Source: Actinomycetota bacterium | GTDB taxonomy: Bacteria; Actinomycetota; Acidimicrobiia; Actinomarinales; Actinomarinaceae | Direction: 5' to 3' | Length of the DNA stretch: 10,621 nucleotides | NCBI GenBank assembly: GCA_002724835.1 | Contig: PBPX01000014.1 | Coordinates: 15,610-26,230 of the forward strand | Shown here: positions 1 through 7,452 of the stretch, in pieces | Layout of the letters: every line of letters begins with the position of its first letter | Position numbering within the stretch: the stretch's first letter is position 1 | Position numbers and translations under genes: made by a program | The notes under the pieces: model-generated | The model's input: the letters and a program-made list of their open reading frames with translations, nothing else | Databases searched by the model: none | Told to the model about the DNA's origin: nothing

Positions 1-75
1 GAGGGGCAATTGCTACCAGATTTAATTGCAATCATGGGAAGTTTGGATTTTGTTTTAGGAGATGTTGATAGATGA
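1..75 (+). CDS. nuoD: NADH-quinone oxidoreductase subunit D, C-terminal end (partial)
   Basis: Only the last 24 codons and the TGA stop are present; the 5' part lies left of the window. The tail reads LPDLIAIMGSLDFVLGDVDR, which matches the usual NuoD/49-kDa ending, where a short stretch of the type 'D-x-I-x-x-x-G-S/T-x-D-x-V-x-G-E/D-x-D-R' closes the protein. NuoD is a peripheral-arm subunit that helps form the quinone site near cluster N2. Its stop codon overlaps the nuoH start in an ATGA arrangement, so the two are translationally coupled. The identification rests on a short segment but is well supported by the following nuo genes. Confidence 0.88.
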   Translation, partial: EGQLLPDLIAIMGSLDFVLGDVDR

Positions 76-1052
76 GTTTTGGTACTGAGATATTAGTAAA
101 AGTAGGAGTGGTTCTTGCTTTTGCTTTAAATGGTGCAGTCATCTTCACATTAATGGATGTTAAAGCAAGTGCTTGGATGCAACGGAGGCCTGGACCTCTT
201 CATGTTGGATTAAGGGGTCTTATTTTTCCATTGGCTGAAGTAATTAAATTTATTCAAAAAGAAGATATTATTCCAACGAAAGTTGACAAAACAATTTTCA
301 AACTTGCTCCAGCTTTCGTCCTATTTTCAGTATTTGGCCTTTTTGTAGTTGTACCCATAAGCCCTACTTTGGTAGTTGTCGATTTAAATTTAGGAGTATT
401 TTACCTACTTGCAATCAGCACATTATCAACTCTTGGGGTATTAATTGCAGGATGGTCATCTGCTAATAAATATTCATTAATGGGGGGACTCAGAGCAGCG
501 GGACAATTAATTGCCTATGAACTTCCTTTAATACTTGCAGTAGTTGGAGTAGTTATCCAAGCTGAGACAATGTCTCTTGTTGGTATAGTTGAAAAACAAA
601 TTGAATGGGGACTCCCTTTTGTGATAGCAGGACAAGGGATAGCTTTTCTAATATTTATGATTGCTGCGACTGCTGAAATGATGAGAATTCCTTTCGATAT
701 GCCAATTGGTGAATCCGAATTAGTGATGGGATTTATGACAGAATATTCAGGAATAAGGTTTCTAATTTTTTATATTGCTGAATATATAAATATGTTTGTT
801 ATGTGTGCTATTGCATCAACTTTATTCCTAGGAGGGTATCACATACCTTTACTACCAGTAGAGTGGGTAAATTTCTATGGTCCAGTATCTGTTTTAACAA
901 AAACACTGCTTCTTGGATTTATTCTTGTTTTAGTCAGGTGGTCTTTTCCAAGATTTAGAGAAGATCAGTTACAGAATATTGCATGGAAGATTTTAATTCC
1001 ACTTTCTTTATTAAACATTTTGATAACATCAGTAATGAAAGTAGTTTTTTAA
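72..1052 (+). CDS. nuoH: NADH-quinone oxidoreductase subunit H (quinone-site membrane subunit)
   Basis: This 326-residue polytopic membrane protein has the normal NuoH length and about eight hydrophobic helices. It anchors the peripheral arm and forms much of the quinone chamber. Family signatures seen: the RRPGP segment at residues 38-42 followed by the amphipathic stretch ending KEDIIP (63-68); GWSSANKYSLMGGLRAAGQ at 127-145 with the following YE (E150); the acidic quinone-channel loop RIPFDMPIGESELVMGF at 205-221 followed by TEYSG; and PRFREDQL at 293-300. The start is ATG at 72, with AGGAG at 57-61 inside the nuoD end. It directly follows nuoD, where nuoE, F and G usually intervene. Its stop overlaps the nuoI start. 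Confidence 0.97.
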   Translation: MSFGTEILVKVGVVLAFALNGAVIFTLMDVKASAWMQRRPGPLHVGLRGLIFPLAEVIKFIQKEDIIPTKVDKTIFKLAPAFVLFSVFGLFVVVPISPTLVVVDLNLGVFYLLAISTLSTLGVLIAGWSSANKYSLMGGLRAAGQLIAYELPLILAVVGVVIQAETMSLVGIVEKQIEWGLPFVIAGQGIAFLIFMIAATAEMMRIPFDMPIGESELVMGFMTEYSGIRFLIFYIAEYINMFVMCAIASTLFLGGYHIPLLPVEWVNFYGPVSVLTKTLLLGFILVLVRWSFPRFREDQLQNIAWKILIPLSLLNILITSVMKVVF

Positions 1053-1537
1053 TGAGAGACTTTAGACCTAAACTTCCAGGATTTTTAACAGGAATGAAAA
1101 TTCTATTAGTAAATATGTTTAAAACTTTATCTCCATTAACTAAGAATCCAAATGTAAATTATCCATTTGAAAAAGAAGTCGTCGCACCAAGAGCAAGAGG
1201 AGTTATAGCTCTAGATGCAGAAGCTTGTACAAGTTGTATGTTGTGCGCAAGGCAGTGTCCTGATTGGTGTATTTATATTGAGGGGCATAAAGAATTACAA
1301 CCACCTTCAAAACCTGGTGGAAGAGAAAGAAGCAGAGCTGTGCTTGATAGATTTGATATAGATTATGCATTATGTATGTATTGCGGAATCTGTGTAGAAG
1401 TATGTCCATTTGATGCACTATTTTGGAGTCCAGAGTATGAATATTCTGAATACAATATGGGCGCTATGCTCCATGATAAAAATAGGTTAGATGACTGGTT
1501 GAAGACTGTTCCAGAAGTCGGCGGTTTAGAGAACTAA
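1052..1537 (+). CDS. nuoI: NADH-quinone oxidoreductase subunit I (2x[4Fe-4S] ferredoxin-like)
   Basis: This 161-residue peripheral-arm protein carries two [4Fe-4S] clusters (N6a/N6b) that relay electrons towards N2 and quinone. Two cluster-binding motifs are intact: cysteines 59, 62, 65 and 69 (CTSCMLCARQCP), and cysteines 108, 111, 114 and 118 (CMYCGICVEVCP). The start chosen is the ATG at 1052, which overlaps the nuoH stop (TAATG). A longer reading from an ATG at 983 would add 23 residues made from out-of-frame nuoH sequence, which is implausible. The PDWCIYIEGHKE stretch and the GGRERSRAVLDRFDIDYALC linker resemble the NuoI of actinobacterial EFG-less nuo2 clusters as I recall them, rather than E. 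coli NuoI. An extra cysteine, C73, follows the first motif. No Shine-Dalgarno site is visible, so coupling to nuoH is likely. Confidence 0.96.
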   Translation: MRDFRPKLPGFLTGMKILLVNMFKTLSPLTKNPNVNYPFEKEVVAPRARGVIALDAEACTSCMLCARQCPDWCIYIEGHKELQPPSKPGGRERSRAVLDRFDIDYALCMYCGICVEVCPFDALFWSPEYEYSEYNMGAMLHDKNRLDDWLKTVPEVGGLEN

Positions 1538-1540
1538 TAT

Positions 1541-2059
1541 ATGGAAGCAATAGATATATTTAGTTATTTTTTATTGTTAGGTCTACTTTTAAGTGCAGCA
1601 AGAGTAGTAACAACCTCAAATGTTATTCATGCTGCGGTAGCTCTAGTATTAACGTTGACCATAACGGCCGTAATCTTTTTATTATTGTCAGCAGAATTTG
1701 TTGGTTTAGTAATTGTAATGGTTTACATAGGTGCTGTGATTGTATTATTTTTATTCGGAATAATGATAACAAGAGCTCCTTTGGGTGAGAATGCAGAACT
1801 AGATAATGATAAAAATAAAACTGTAGCTTTAGTAATTTCATTTTCAATATTTGGACTCTTTTCATATATACTTTTGAACTCTTTTGATGGTCAGATAAAC
1901 ATAACTGAGGGAACATCGACTGAGATATTAGGTCAAATACTCTTAGGTAGATTTGTTTTTCCTTTTGAATTGGTTTCTTTTGTTTTACTTGCTGCTTTGA
2001 TTGGTGGAATAACTTTGGCAAGAAAAGATAATGCTTTAATTGATGAGGATCAAGTATGA
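1541..2059 (+). CDS. nuoJ: NADH-quinone oxidoreductase subunit J
   Basis: This 172-residue protein has about five transmembrane helices and is part of the membrane arm linking NuoH to the antiporter-like subunits. The diagnostic third-helix region is present at roughly residues 53-75: FVGLVIVMVYIGAVIVLFLF. It includes the conserved tyrosine (Y62), followed by I-G-A-V, where a helix distortion (pi-bulge) is associated with proton-pumping coupling in known structures. The ATG lies three bases after the nuoI stop and has no clear Shine-Dalgarno site. The 3' end overlaps nuoK by four bases (ATGA). The length is typical of short bacterial NuoJ without a C-terminal extension. Confidence 0.95.
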   Translation: MEAIDIFSYFLLLGLLLSAARVVTTSNVIHAAVALVLTLTITAVIFLLLSAEFVGLVIVMVYIGAVIVLFLFGIMITRAPLGENAELDNDKNKTVALVISFSIFGLFSYILLNSFDGQINITEGTSTEILGQILLGRFVFPFELVSFVLLAALIGGITLARKDNALIDEDQV

Positions 2060-2361
2060 GTGCTCAACCATTTTTAATTGCTGCTGCTGGCTTATTCTCA
2101 ATGGGTATATATGGAATTCTTATTAGAAGAAATGCAGTAATGGTTTTATTGTCTATTGAGTTAATACTTAATGCGGTAAATATCAATTTTGTTGTATTTA
2201 ATCAAATGCTTTCAGACGTCTTATTAAATGGACAAATATTTACTATTTTTATTATCACTATCGCTGCTGCGGAAGTTGGCATTGGGTTAGCAATAGTACT
2301 TATGTTATTTAGAAACAGACAAACGGCTAATATTAATGAATTTGATTTAATGAAATGGTAG
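2056..2361 (+). CDS. nuoK: NADH-quinone oxidoreductase subunit K
   Basis: This 101-residue protein with three transmembrane helices has exactly the usual NuoK (Mrp antiporter MnhC-like) length. The two membrane-embedded glutamates essential in E. coli NuoK (E36 and E72) have equivalents here at E35 (in LLSIELILNAVN) and E73 (in IAAAEVGIGLA). The proton path through this subunit therefore appears intact. The start ATG at 2056 is preceded by GAGGA at 2045-2049, a good ribosome site six bases upstream, and overlaps the nuoJ stop by four bases. The 3' end overlaps nuoL by seven bases. Confidence 0.97.
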   Translation: MSAQPFLIAAAGLFSMGIYGILIRRNAVMVLLSIELILNAVNINFVVFNQMLSDVLLNGQIFTIFIITIAAAEVGIGLAIVLMLFRNRQTANINEFDLMKW

Positions 2362-4373
2362 TTAATTACACTTTAGATTTTCTTGCTGAAGGAAAGACAT
2401 CTTATACAGATGGAGGAATCTTTGCTGAATTCGCTTGGCTTATTGTTGTTTTGCCATTCATTGCAGCTTTGTTGATAACATTTTTTGGAAAAAATTTACC
2501 GTTAAAAGGTGCAGAGATTGCATTAGGTTCAGTATTTTTTATATTCCTATACAGCTGTATTTTATTTTATATGAATGTTACACAGGGAGTAGCATCAGAA
2601 TTTTTTATTAATGTAGGAAGCATAGGATCTTTTCAGCTCGAATTTGGATGGGTTGTTGATGGGCTTTCAATAATGATGTATTTTGTTGTTGGTACTGTTT
2701 CATTACTAGTTTTTATATACGCTACAAATTATATGGAAGGAGAAATAAGATACACTTTCTTCTTTACATCTCTGACATTATTTGCTGGAAGTATGTTAGT
2801 TCTTGTATCTTCACCAACACTTTTACAGTTATTAATTGGATGGGAATTAGTGGGAGTTTGTTCATATTTATTAATAGGACATTATTGGGAAGAAAAAGAA
2901 AATTCATCTGCAGCAATGAAAGCTTTTATTACAAATAAAGTTGCTGATGTAGGTTTAATGATAGGGATTATTGTTCTTGCTTTAACAACTGGAACTTTAA
3001 GGATTTCAGAAATACTTTATCAAGCTACTCACGATTATGAAGCAATTAAATCTGTTGCTTATATTGCTGGAATCTTAATTTTCATTGGAGCGATGGGGAA
3101 AAGTGCACAATTTCCACTTCATGTTTGGTTGCCGGACGCAATGGCAGGCCCGACACCGGTATCAGCTCTAATGCATGCTGCAACTATGGTGACAGCAGGT
3201 GTTTATTTATTAGGAAGATTATTTCCTTTTTACCAAGGAATAGCTCATGAAGCATTAGACATCGTTCTTATATTTGGGGTTATAACATTGTTTGGCGCAG
3301 GTCTTATAGCAATCGTTCAAGATGATTTAAAAAAAGTACTAGCATACTCAACTGTAAGTCAGTTGGGTTACATGGTAACTGCAATGGGGTCGGGAGCATA
3401 CACTGCTGGTTTATTTCATCTTTGGACTCATGCTTTTTTTAAAGCTCTTTTATTCCTTGCAGCAGGTTCCGTAATACATGCTGTTCATACAAACAATATG
3501 TCAGAAATGGGAGGACTAAGAAAAGAGATGCCTAGAACATTTATGACTTTTATTATTGGAACAGTTGCTCTTGCTGGACTACCTCCTTTGGCTGGTTTCT
3601 TTTCTAAAGATGAAATTTTAGCCTCCCTGAATCATGAAGGGCACACTTTCTTTTTCTATATTGCTGTAGCCGGTGCTTTTATTACCGCTTTTTATATGAC
3701 CAGAGCAGTTTTACTCACTTTTTATGGTGAGTATAGAGGTCATGGTCATCCCCACGAATCAGATTCCATGATGACAACTCCTCTTCTCGTCTTAGCCTTT
3801 CTTGCAGTTGTAGGAGGATGGGTAAATATTCCTGGAATATATACAGGATTTACAACTTGGGTCACAACCAGAAAAAATGGAATTATTGAATATCATCCTG
3901 AATCATTTGATTATTTTGCATTATTTAGTGGCCTGTCTGCTGGGTTGATAGGTATTGGACTTGCTTATTATATTTATCAAGTAATTAGTGAGCCCCAAAA
4001 TGGAGATAATAGGATAAAATTTCAACCAGTATGGAGAATTCTGGAAAACAAATATTACTTAGATGATTTTTATTTTAAATTTATTATTGATCCTATAAAA
4101 ATAACTTTTGCTAAGGCTGTTGATAAATTTAATACAGAAATATTGGATAGATTTATTAATAGTTTTGGAAATGCTGCTTCATATTTAGGTGGAGTTGTTT
4201 ATAACAGGTTTGACCAAGGTGGCATAGATAAAGCCTTAAACTTAACTTCAACTGGAACAGACACTTTAGGAAGTAAAGTTAAGTTGATACAAACAGGTAA
4301 GACTCAGCAATATATAATGTATTTTTTAACAGGGGTAGTAGTTATTAGTGCGTTAGTTTTGTTAGTGTTATAG
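2355..4373 (+). CDS. nuoL: NADH-quinone oxidoreductase subunit L (antiporter-like, lateral helix)
   Basis: This 672-residue protein is the distal antiporter-like pump of the membrane arm. Key residues seen: E164 in IGWELVGVCSYLLIGHYW; K249 in GAMGKSAQFPLHVWLPDAM, followed by GPTPVSALMHAATMV; and K363 in THAFFKALLFLAAGS, with H359 nearby. The C-terminal third holds YYLDDFY (567-573), the amphipathic lateral-helix region, then LIQTGKTQQY (644-653) and a final membrane helix that anchors the lateral arm. All are expected in full-length NuoL, and the size is normal for the actinobacterial type. About 25 residues precede the first membrane helix. The ATG overlaps nuoK by seven bases with no visible Shine-Dalgarno site, so coupling is likely. 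Confidence 0.97.
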   Translation: MVVNYTLDFLAEGKTSYTDGGIFAEFAWLIVVLPFIAALLITFFGKNLPLKGAEIALGSVFFIFLYSCILFYMNVTQGVASEFFINVGSIGSFQLEFGWVVDGLSIMMYFVVGTVSLLVFIYATNYMEGEIRYTFFFTSLTLFAGSMLVLVSSPTLLQLLIGWELVGVCSYLLIGHYWEEKENSSAAMKAFITNKVADVGLMIGIIVLALTTGTLRISEILYQATHDYEAIKSVAYIAGILIFIGAMGKSAQFPLHVWLPDAMAGPTPVSALMHAATMVTAGVYLLGRLFPFYQGIAHEALDIVLIFGVITLFGAGLIAIVQDDLKKVLAYSTVSQLGYMVTAMGSGAYTAGLFHLWTHAFFKALLFLAAGSVIHAVHTNNMSEMGGLRKEMPRTFMTFIIGTVALAGLPPLAGFFSKDEILASLNHEGHTFFFYIAVAGAFITAFYMTRAVLLTFYGEYRGHGHPHESDSMMTTPLLVLAFLAVVGGWVNIPGIYTGFTTWVTTRKNGIIEYHPESFDYFALFSGLSAGLIGIGLAYYIYQVISEPQNGDNRIKFQPVWRILENKYYLDDFYFKFIIDPIKITFAKAVDKFNTEILDRFINSFGNAASYLGGVVYNRFDQGGIDKALNLTSTGTDTLGSKVKLIQTGKTQQYIMYFLTGVVVISALVLLVL

Positions 4374-4377
4374 GAGG
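4372..4377 (+). promoter_or_regulatory. Strong Shine-Dalgarno site for nuoM
   Basis: AGGAGG overlaps the nuoL TAG stop and lies 12 bases before the nuoM ATG at 4390. It is the strongest ribosome site in the window. It shows that nuoM can initiate independently rather than only by coupling, and it fixes the nuoM start. Confidence 0.75.
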
Positions 4378-4389
4378 AAAATACAAATT

Positions 4390-5970
4390 ATGACAAATAT
4401 TTTAGAAACATTTTCAAATGGATTAGGGATTAGCCTAGTTGTATTTCTACCACTTGTTAGTGCAATTTTTATTTTGTTTATTCCAAAAACGCAAGAGTTT
4501 TTAATTAAAATTACTACCCTTGCCTCATCTGTAGTAACTTTTCTTCTCAGTCTTATTGTTGCTTATCAATTTGATTACGATAAGGCTCATACATTTCAAC
4601 TTGGCAACAAACTAAGTTGGATTGAAAGTATAAATTCTAACTATGAAATTGGCATTGATGGGATTTCACTTCCTTTGCTTTTACTTTCAACATTTATATC
4701 AGTTTTAGCAATTATTTATTCATTCGAACATCTTCCCGAACCAGTCAACCCAAAAGGAATGATGTCTTTGATCCTAGTATTAGAAACAGGAATGAATGGA
4801 ACATTTGTTGCTCTTGATCTTATTTTGTTTTTCGTTTTCTTTGAACTAGTTCTTTTACCTATGTACTTCATGATTGGTATCTGGGGAGATAGAACCGTAA
4901 GAAGTGTGGCTGGGTTAAAGAATGAAATTGAAACTAGACTTTATGCCAGTATTAAATTCTTTGTCTTCACATTATTTGGTTCAGCTTTTATGTTGTTAGG
5001 ATTTTTAGGTCTTTATTTTAGAGGAAATAAAACCTTCAGTATTCCAGAATTAATTGAACTTGGTACATCAGGAGCATTTACAGGAACATTTGCAACATTA
5101 GTTTTTGCTGTTTTATTCTTAGGTTTTGCTGTAAAGGTTCCAATGTGGCCTCTACATACCTGGCTTCCTGACGCACACACGGCTGCACCAACTGTTGGAT
5201 CTGTATTGCTTGCTGCGATATTACTTAAATTAGGTTCTTATGGTTTTGTAAGAATAGCTTTGCCAATATTACCTGAACAAGCAAAAGCTTGGGCTCCAGC
5301 TATTGCTATATTATCCGCTATAGGAATAATTTATGGTTCATTAGCTTGTTTAGCACAAACAGATTTAAAGAGGTTGATAGCATTTTCCTCAGTTGGACAT
5401 ATGGGATTTGTTATGCTTGGTATTTCTTCATTAACTTCTATTGGAATAAATGCTGCAATGATTGGAATGGTAGCTCATGGAATAATTACAGGATTACTTT
5501 TCTTTATATCAGGATCAATGGCACATACTTATCACACTAGGGATATGGGAAGACTCGGTGGAAATATGAAACTTCTTCCAAAGACAGGAGCATTACTTGG
5601 TTTTACAGCAATGGCTTCACTTGGTTTACCAGGTCTTGCTGGGTTCTGGGGAGAGTTTATGGCATTATTAGGCGCCTACAATCCTCTTTCAGGTTTGAAC
5701 ATAACAGTATTTAGAACGTCAATGGTTGCAGGAGCAATTGGAACAGTTCTAACAGCAGGTTACTTATTGTGGATGTTACAGAGAGTTAACTTAGGAGAGC
5801 CTAAAGAAGAATGGATAGGGCAAGAATTACATGATGCAGACAATTATGAGCTAGCGGCATGGATTCCACTAGTAATTTTAACTGTGTTAATTGGTGTATT
5901 TCCTAAATTAATTTTTGGTTCTACAAATGATGCTGTTATTAATTTAGTAACCAAAGCTTTTGGAGGCTGA
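4390..5970 (+). CDS. nuoM: NADH-quinone oxidoreductase subunit M (antiporter-like)
   Basis: This 526-residue, roughly 14-helix pump subunit has all the charged residues known to matter in E. coli NuoM (E144, K234, K265, E407). The equivalents are E152 in FFELVLLPMYFMIGIWG, K249 in FAVKVPMWPLHTWLPDAHT, K280 in AAILLKLGSYG, and E422 in GFWGEFM. The segment between WG (165-166) and Y185 is about 13 residues longer than the usual loop, with a mixed-charge insert around residues 168-183. The start is supported by AGGAGG at 4372-4377. The 3' end overlaps the start region of nuoN. The family assignment is secure; the loop insert is the one unusual feature. Confidence 0.97.
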   Translation: MTNILETFSNGLGISLVVFLPLVSAIFILFIPKTQEFLIKITTLASSVVTFLLSLIVAYQFDYDKAHTFQLGNKLSWIESINSNYEIGIDGISLPLLLLSTFISVLAIIYSFEHLPEPVNPKGMMSLILVLETGMNGTFVALDLILFFVFFELVLLPMYFMIGIWGDRTVRSVAGLKNEIETRLYASIKFFVFTLFGSAFMLLGFLGLYFRGNKTFSIPELIELGTSGAFTGTFATLVFAVLFLGFAVKVPMWPLHTWLPDAHTAAPTVGSVLLAAILLKLGSYGFVRIALPILPEQAKAWAPAIAILSAIGIIYGSLACLAQTDLKRLIAFSSVGHMGFVMLGISSLTSIGINAAMIGMVAHGIITGLLFFISGSMAHTYHTRDMGRLGGNMKLLPKTGALLGFTAMASLGLPGLAGFWGEFMALLGAYNPLSGLNITVFRTSMVAGAIGTVLTAGYLLWMLQRVNLGEPKEEWIGQELHDADNYELAAWIPLVILTVLIGVFPKLIFGSTNDAVINLVTKAFGG

Positions 5971-7444
5971 AATTAGTATTAACTATCTTGCTATTTCGAC
6001 CGAATTAATAGTAATTTTTACTATTGTTGGAACAATATCTTTGGATTTAATCTTAAGTAAGAAATCCAAATATTTTGTAGCACTTTTTGCTTTAATAGGC
6101 TCTTTAATATCATTTATACCAGTAATTTTTCAGTGGGCTAATTACTCAAAAGCCATAGTCCTTTTTGAAGGAAGCTATGTTATAGATAAATTTTCAATAA
6201 TTCTTAAAGGGCTCTTCATCTTAATCACCTATCTAACTTTCCTTCTTTCTATAAATTTTATTGAGAGTGATTCATATTATGAAGGAGAGTATTATTTTCT
6301 TTTATTAAGTTCTCTTTTAGGCGCATTAGTTGTCGCTTCATCAAGAGATTTATTAACAATATTTATTGGAATTGAACTTGCATCAGGCCCAATGTTCTTG
6401 CTCTCTGGGTGGAAAAAAGGTGATCCAAAATCTAATGAAGGAGCTATAAAGTTTTTCCTTTTGGGTGTTTTGTCAGCATCTTTGATACTTTATGGTTTTT
6501 CATTACTTTACGGAGTTACTGGAAAAATTATTTTCGCAGAGATTGTTGCTTCTTTATCAGCAACAGGCCTTCATCAATCGCCGGTTATTTTGTTAAGTGC
6601 TATTTTAATTTTGGCTGGTATAGGTTTCAAGATTTCTGTAGTTCCCTTTCATTCGTGGGCTCCAGATACGTATGAAGGGGCACCTTTACCAGTAACTGCA
6701 TATCTTTCAATTAGTTCTAAAGCCACAGGATTTCTTGCTCTGATTATTTTATTTACGAAGGTATTTTATGAATCAGGAAGTAGTTGGGGTGTTATTTTAG
6801 TTTTAATCTCAGGGGCAACAATGTTTATAGGAAACTTATCAGCACTTCAACAAACAAATCCAATTAGGCTTTTAGCTTATTCATCTATAGCTCAAGCAGG
6901 GTTTATATTAGCACCTCTCGCAGTAGCTGGAATTACAGGAAATTATGATGAAGGAGTTTACGCAAGCATTACTTATTTAGTCATATACGCATTTATGAAT
7001 ATGGGTGCTTTTCTTGTTGTAAATATTTTGATTAACGCAAGTGACTCAGAAAATATATATGAATGGGGTGGTTTAGCAAAAGATTCTCCTATGACAGGAA
7101 TTTTCTCTGTAATTTTCTTTTTCTCTTTGGCTGGGATACCTCCGCTGGGCGGTTGGTTTGCAAAATTTGTAGTGTTTAGAAGTTTATTAAGCACAGGTGA
7201 GATTTTTGGATTGGCCTTAGGAGTTGTTGGTGCAATTAATGCAGTAATAGCATTAGTTTATTATGCAAGAATCTCAAAAATAATTTGGATGGATGACTCT
7301 CCAGCAGGGGAAAGAGTAGTTACTGTTCCAAACACTTTAAAGGTTGTAGGATTTATTAGTTTAGCCTTAACTATTTTAGCTGGTATATTTCCTGGTATTT
7401 TTTCAAACCTAGGTGAAGCATCAGCAATATTTTTTAGTAGTTAA
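5960..7444 (+). CDS. nuoN: NADH-quinone oxidoreductase subunit N (antiporter-like)
   Basis: This is a polytopic membrane pump subunit, 494 residues if read from the outermost TTG at 5960. Residues corresponding to E. coli NuoN E133, K217, K247 and K395 are present (numbered from the TTG): E139 in FIGIELASGPMFLLSGW, K224 in IGFKISVVPFHSWAPDTYEG, K254 in SSKATGF, and K402 in GWFAKFVVF. The start is unsettled. There is no in-frame ATG before the first membrane helix. The GGAGG at 5962-5966 overlaps the TTG, so it cannot serve that codon, but it sits five bases before an in-frame ATT at 5972. Starting there would give a 490-residue protein beginning M-S-I-N-Y-L-A-I, which resembles usual NuoN N-termini. 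It overlaps the end of nuoM and is the last nuo gene. Confidence 0.95.
   Translation: MEAEISINYLAISTELIVIFTIVGTISLDLILSKKSKYFVALFALIGSLISFIPVIFQWANYSKAIVLFEGSYVIDKFSIILKGLFILITYLTFLLSINFIESDSYYEGEYYFLLLSSLLGALVVASSRDLLTIFIGIELASGPMFLLSGWKKGDPKSNEGAIKFFLLGVLSASLILYGFSLLYGVTGKIIFAEIVASLSATGLHQSPVILLSAILILAGIGFKISVVPFHSWAPDTYEGAPLPVTAYLSISSKATGFLALIILFTKVFYESGSSWGVILVLISGATMFIGNLSALQQTNPIRLLAYSSIAQAGFILAPLAVAGITGNYDEGVYASITYLVIYAFMNMGAFLVVNILINASDSENIYEWGGLAKDSPMTGIFSVIFFFSLAGIPPLGGWFAKFVVFRSLLSTGEIFGLALGVVGAINAVIALVYYARISKIIWMDDSPAGERVVTVPNTLKVVGFISLALTILAGIFPGIFSNLGEASAIFFSS
5962..5966 (+). promoter_or_regulatory. Shine-Dalgarno site bearing on the nuoN start
   Basis: GGAGG lies inside the last codons of nuoM. 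It overlaps the TTG at 5960 and precedes the in-frame ATT at 5972 by five bases (CTGAA). This spacing is near optimal for ATT and impossible for TTG, so the site argues for a rare AUU initiation codon. The alternative is reinitiation at TTG by coupling, with GGAGG present by chance. Confidence 0.5.
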
Positions 7445-7452
7445 ATATTAAG

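Noticed and set aside
983..1051. N-terminal extension of NuoI from an ATG at 983
   Set aside because: The added 23 residues come from out-of-frame nuoH sequence coding its conserved C-terminus. The ATG at 1052 overlaps the nuoH stop and gives the normal NuoI N-terminus.
1203..1418. Antisense open frame of 71 codons inside nuoI
   Set aside because: Lies opposite the two conserved iron-sulfur motifs, has no ribosome site or recognisable motif, and is a shadow of nuoI codon usage.
1623..2021. Antisense open frame of 132 codons inside nuoJ
   Set aside because: Low-complexity K/Q/L-rich translation opposite a hydrophobic conserved gene, as expected for a mirror of AT-rich membrane-protein codons.
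4284..4318. Possible sigma70-type promoter (TTGATA and TATAAT) upstream of nuoM
   Set aside because: The spacer is about 23 bases, too long, and TATAAT is frequent by chance in this AT-rich DNA; nuoM already has a strong Shine-Dalgarno site within an operon.
5289..5540. Alternate-frame 83-codon open frame inside nuoM
   Set aside because: Fully nested in conserved nuoM sequence, with aromatic/serine-rich composition and no family resemblance.
6973..7194. Antisense 73-codon open frame inside nuoN
   Set aside because: Opposite conserved NuoN helices, with no ribosome site or motif; a shadow frame.
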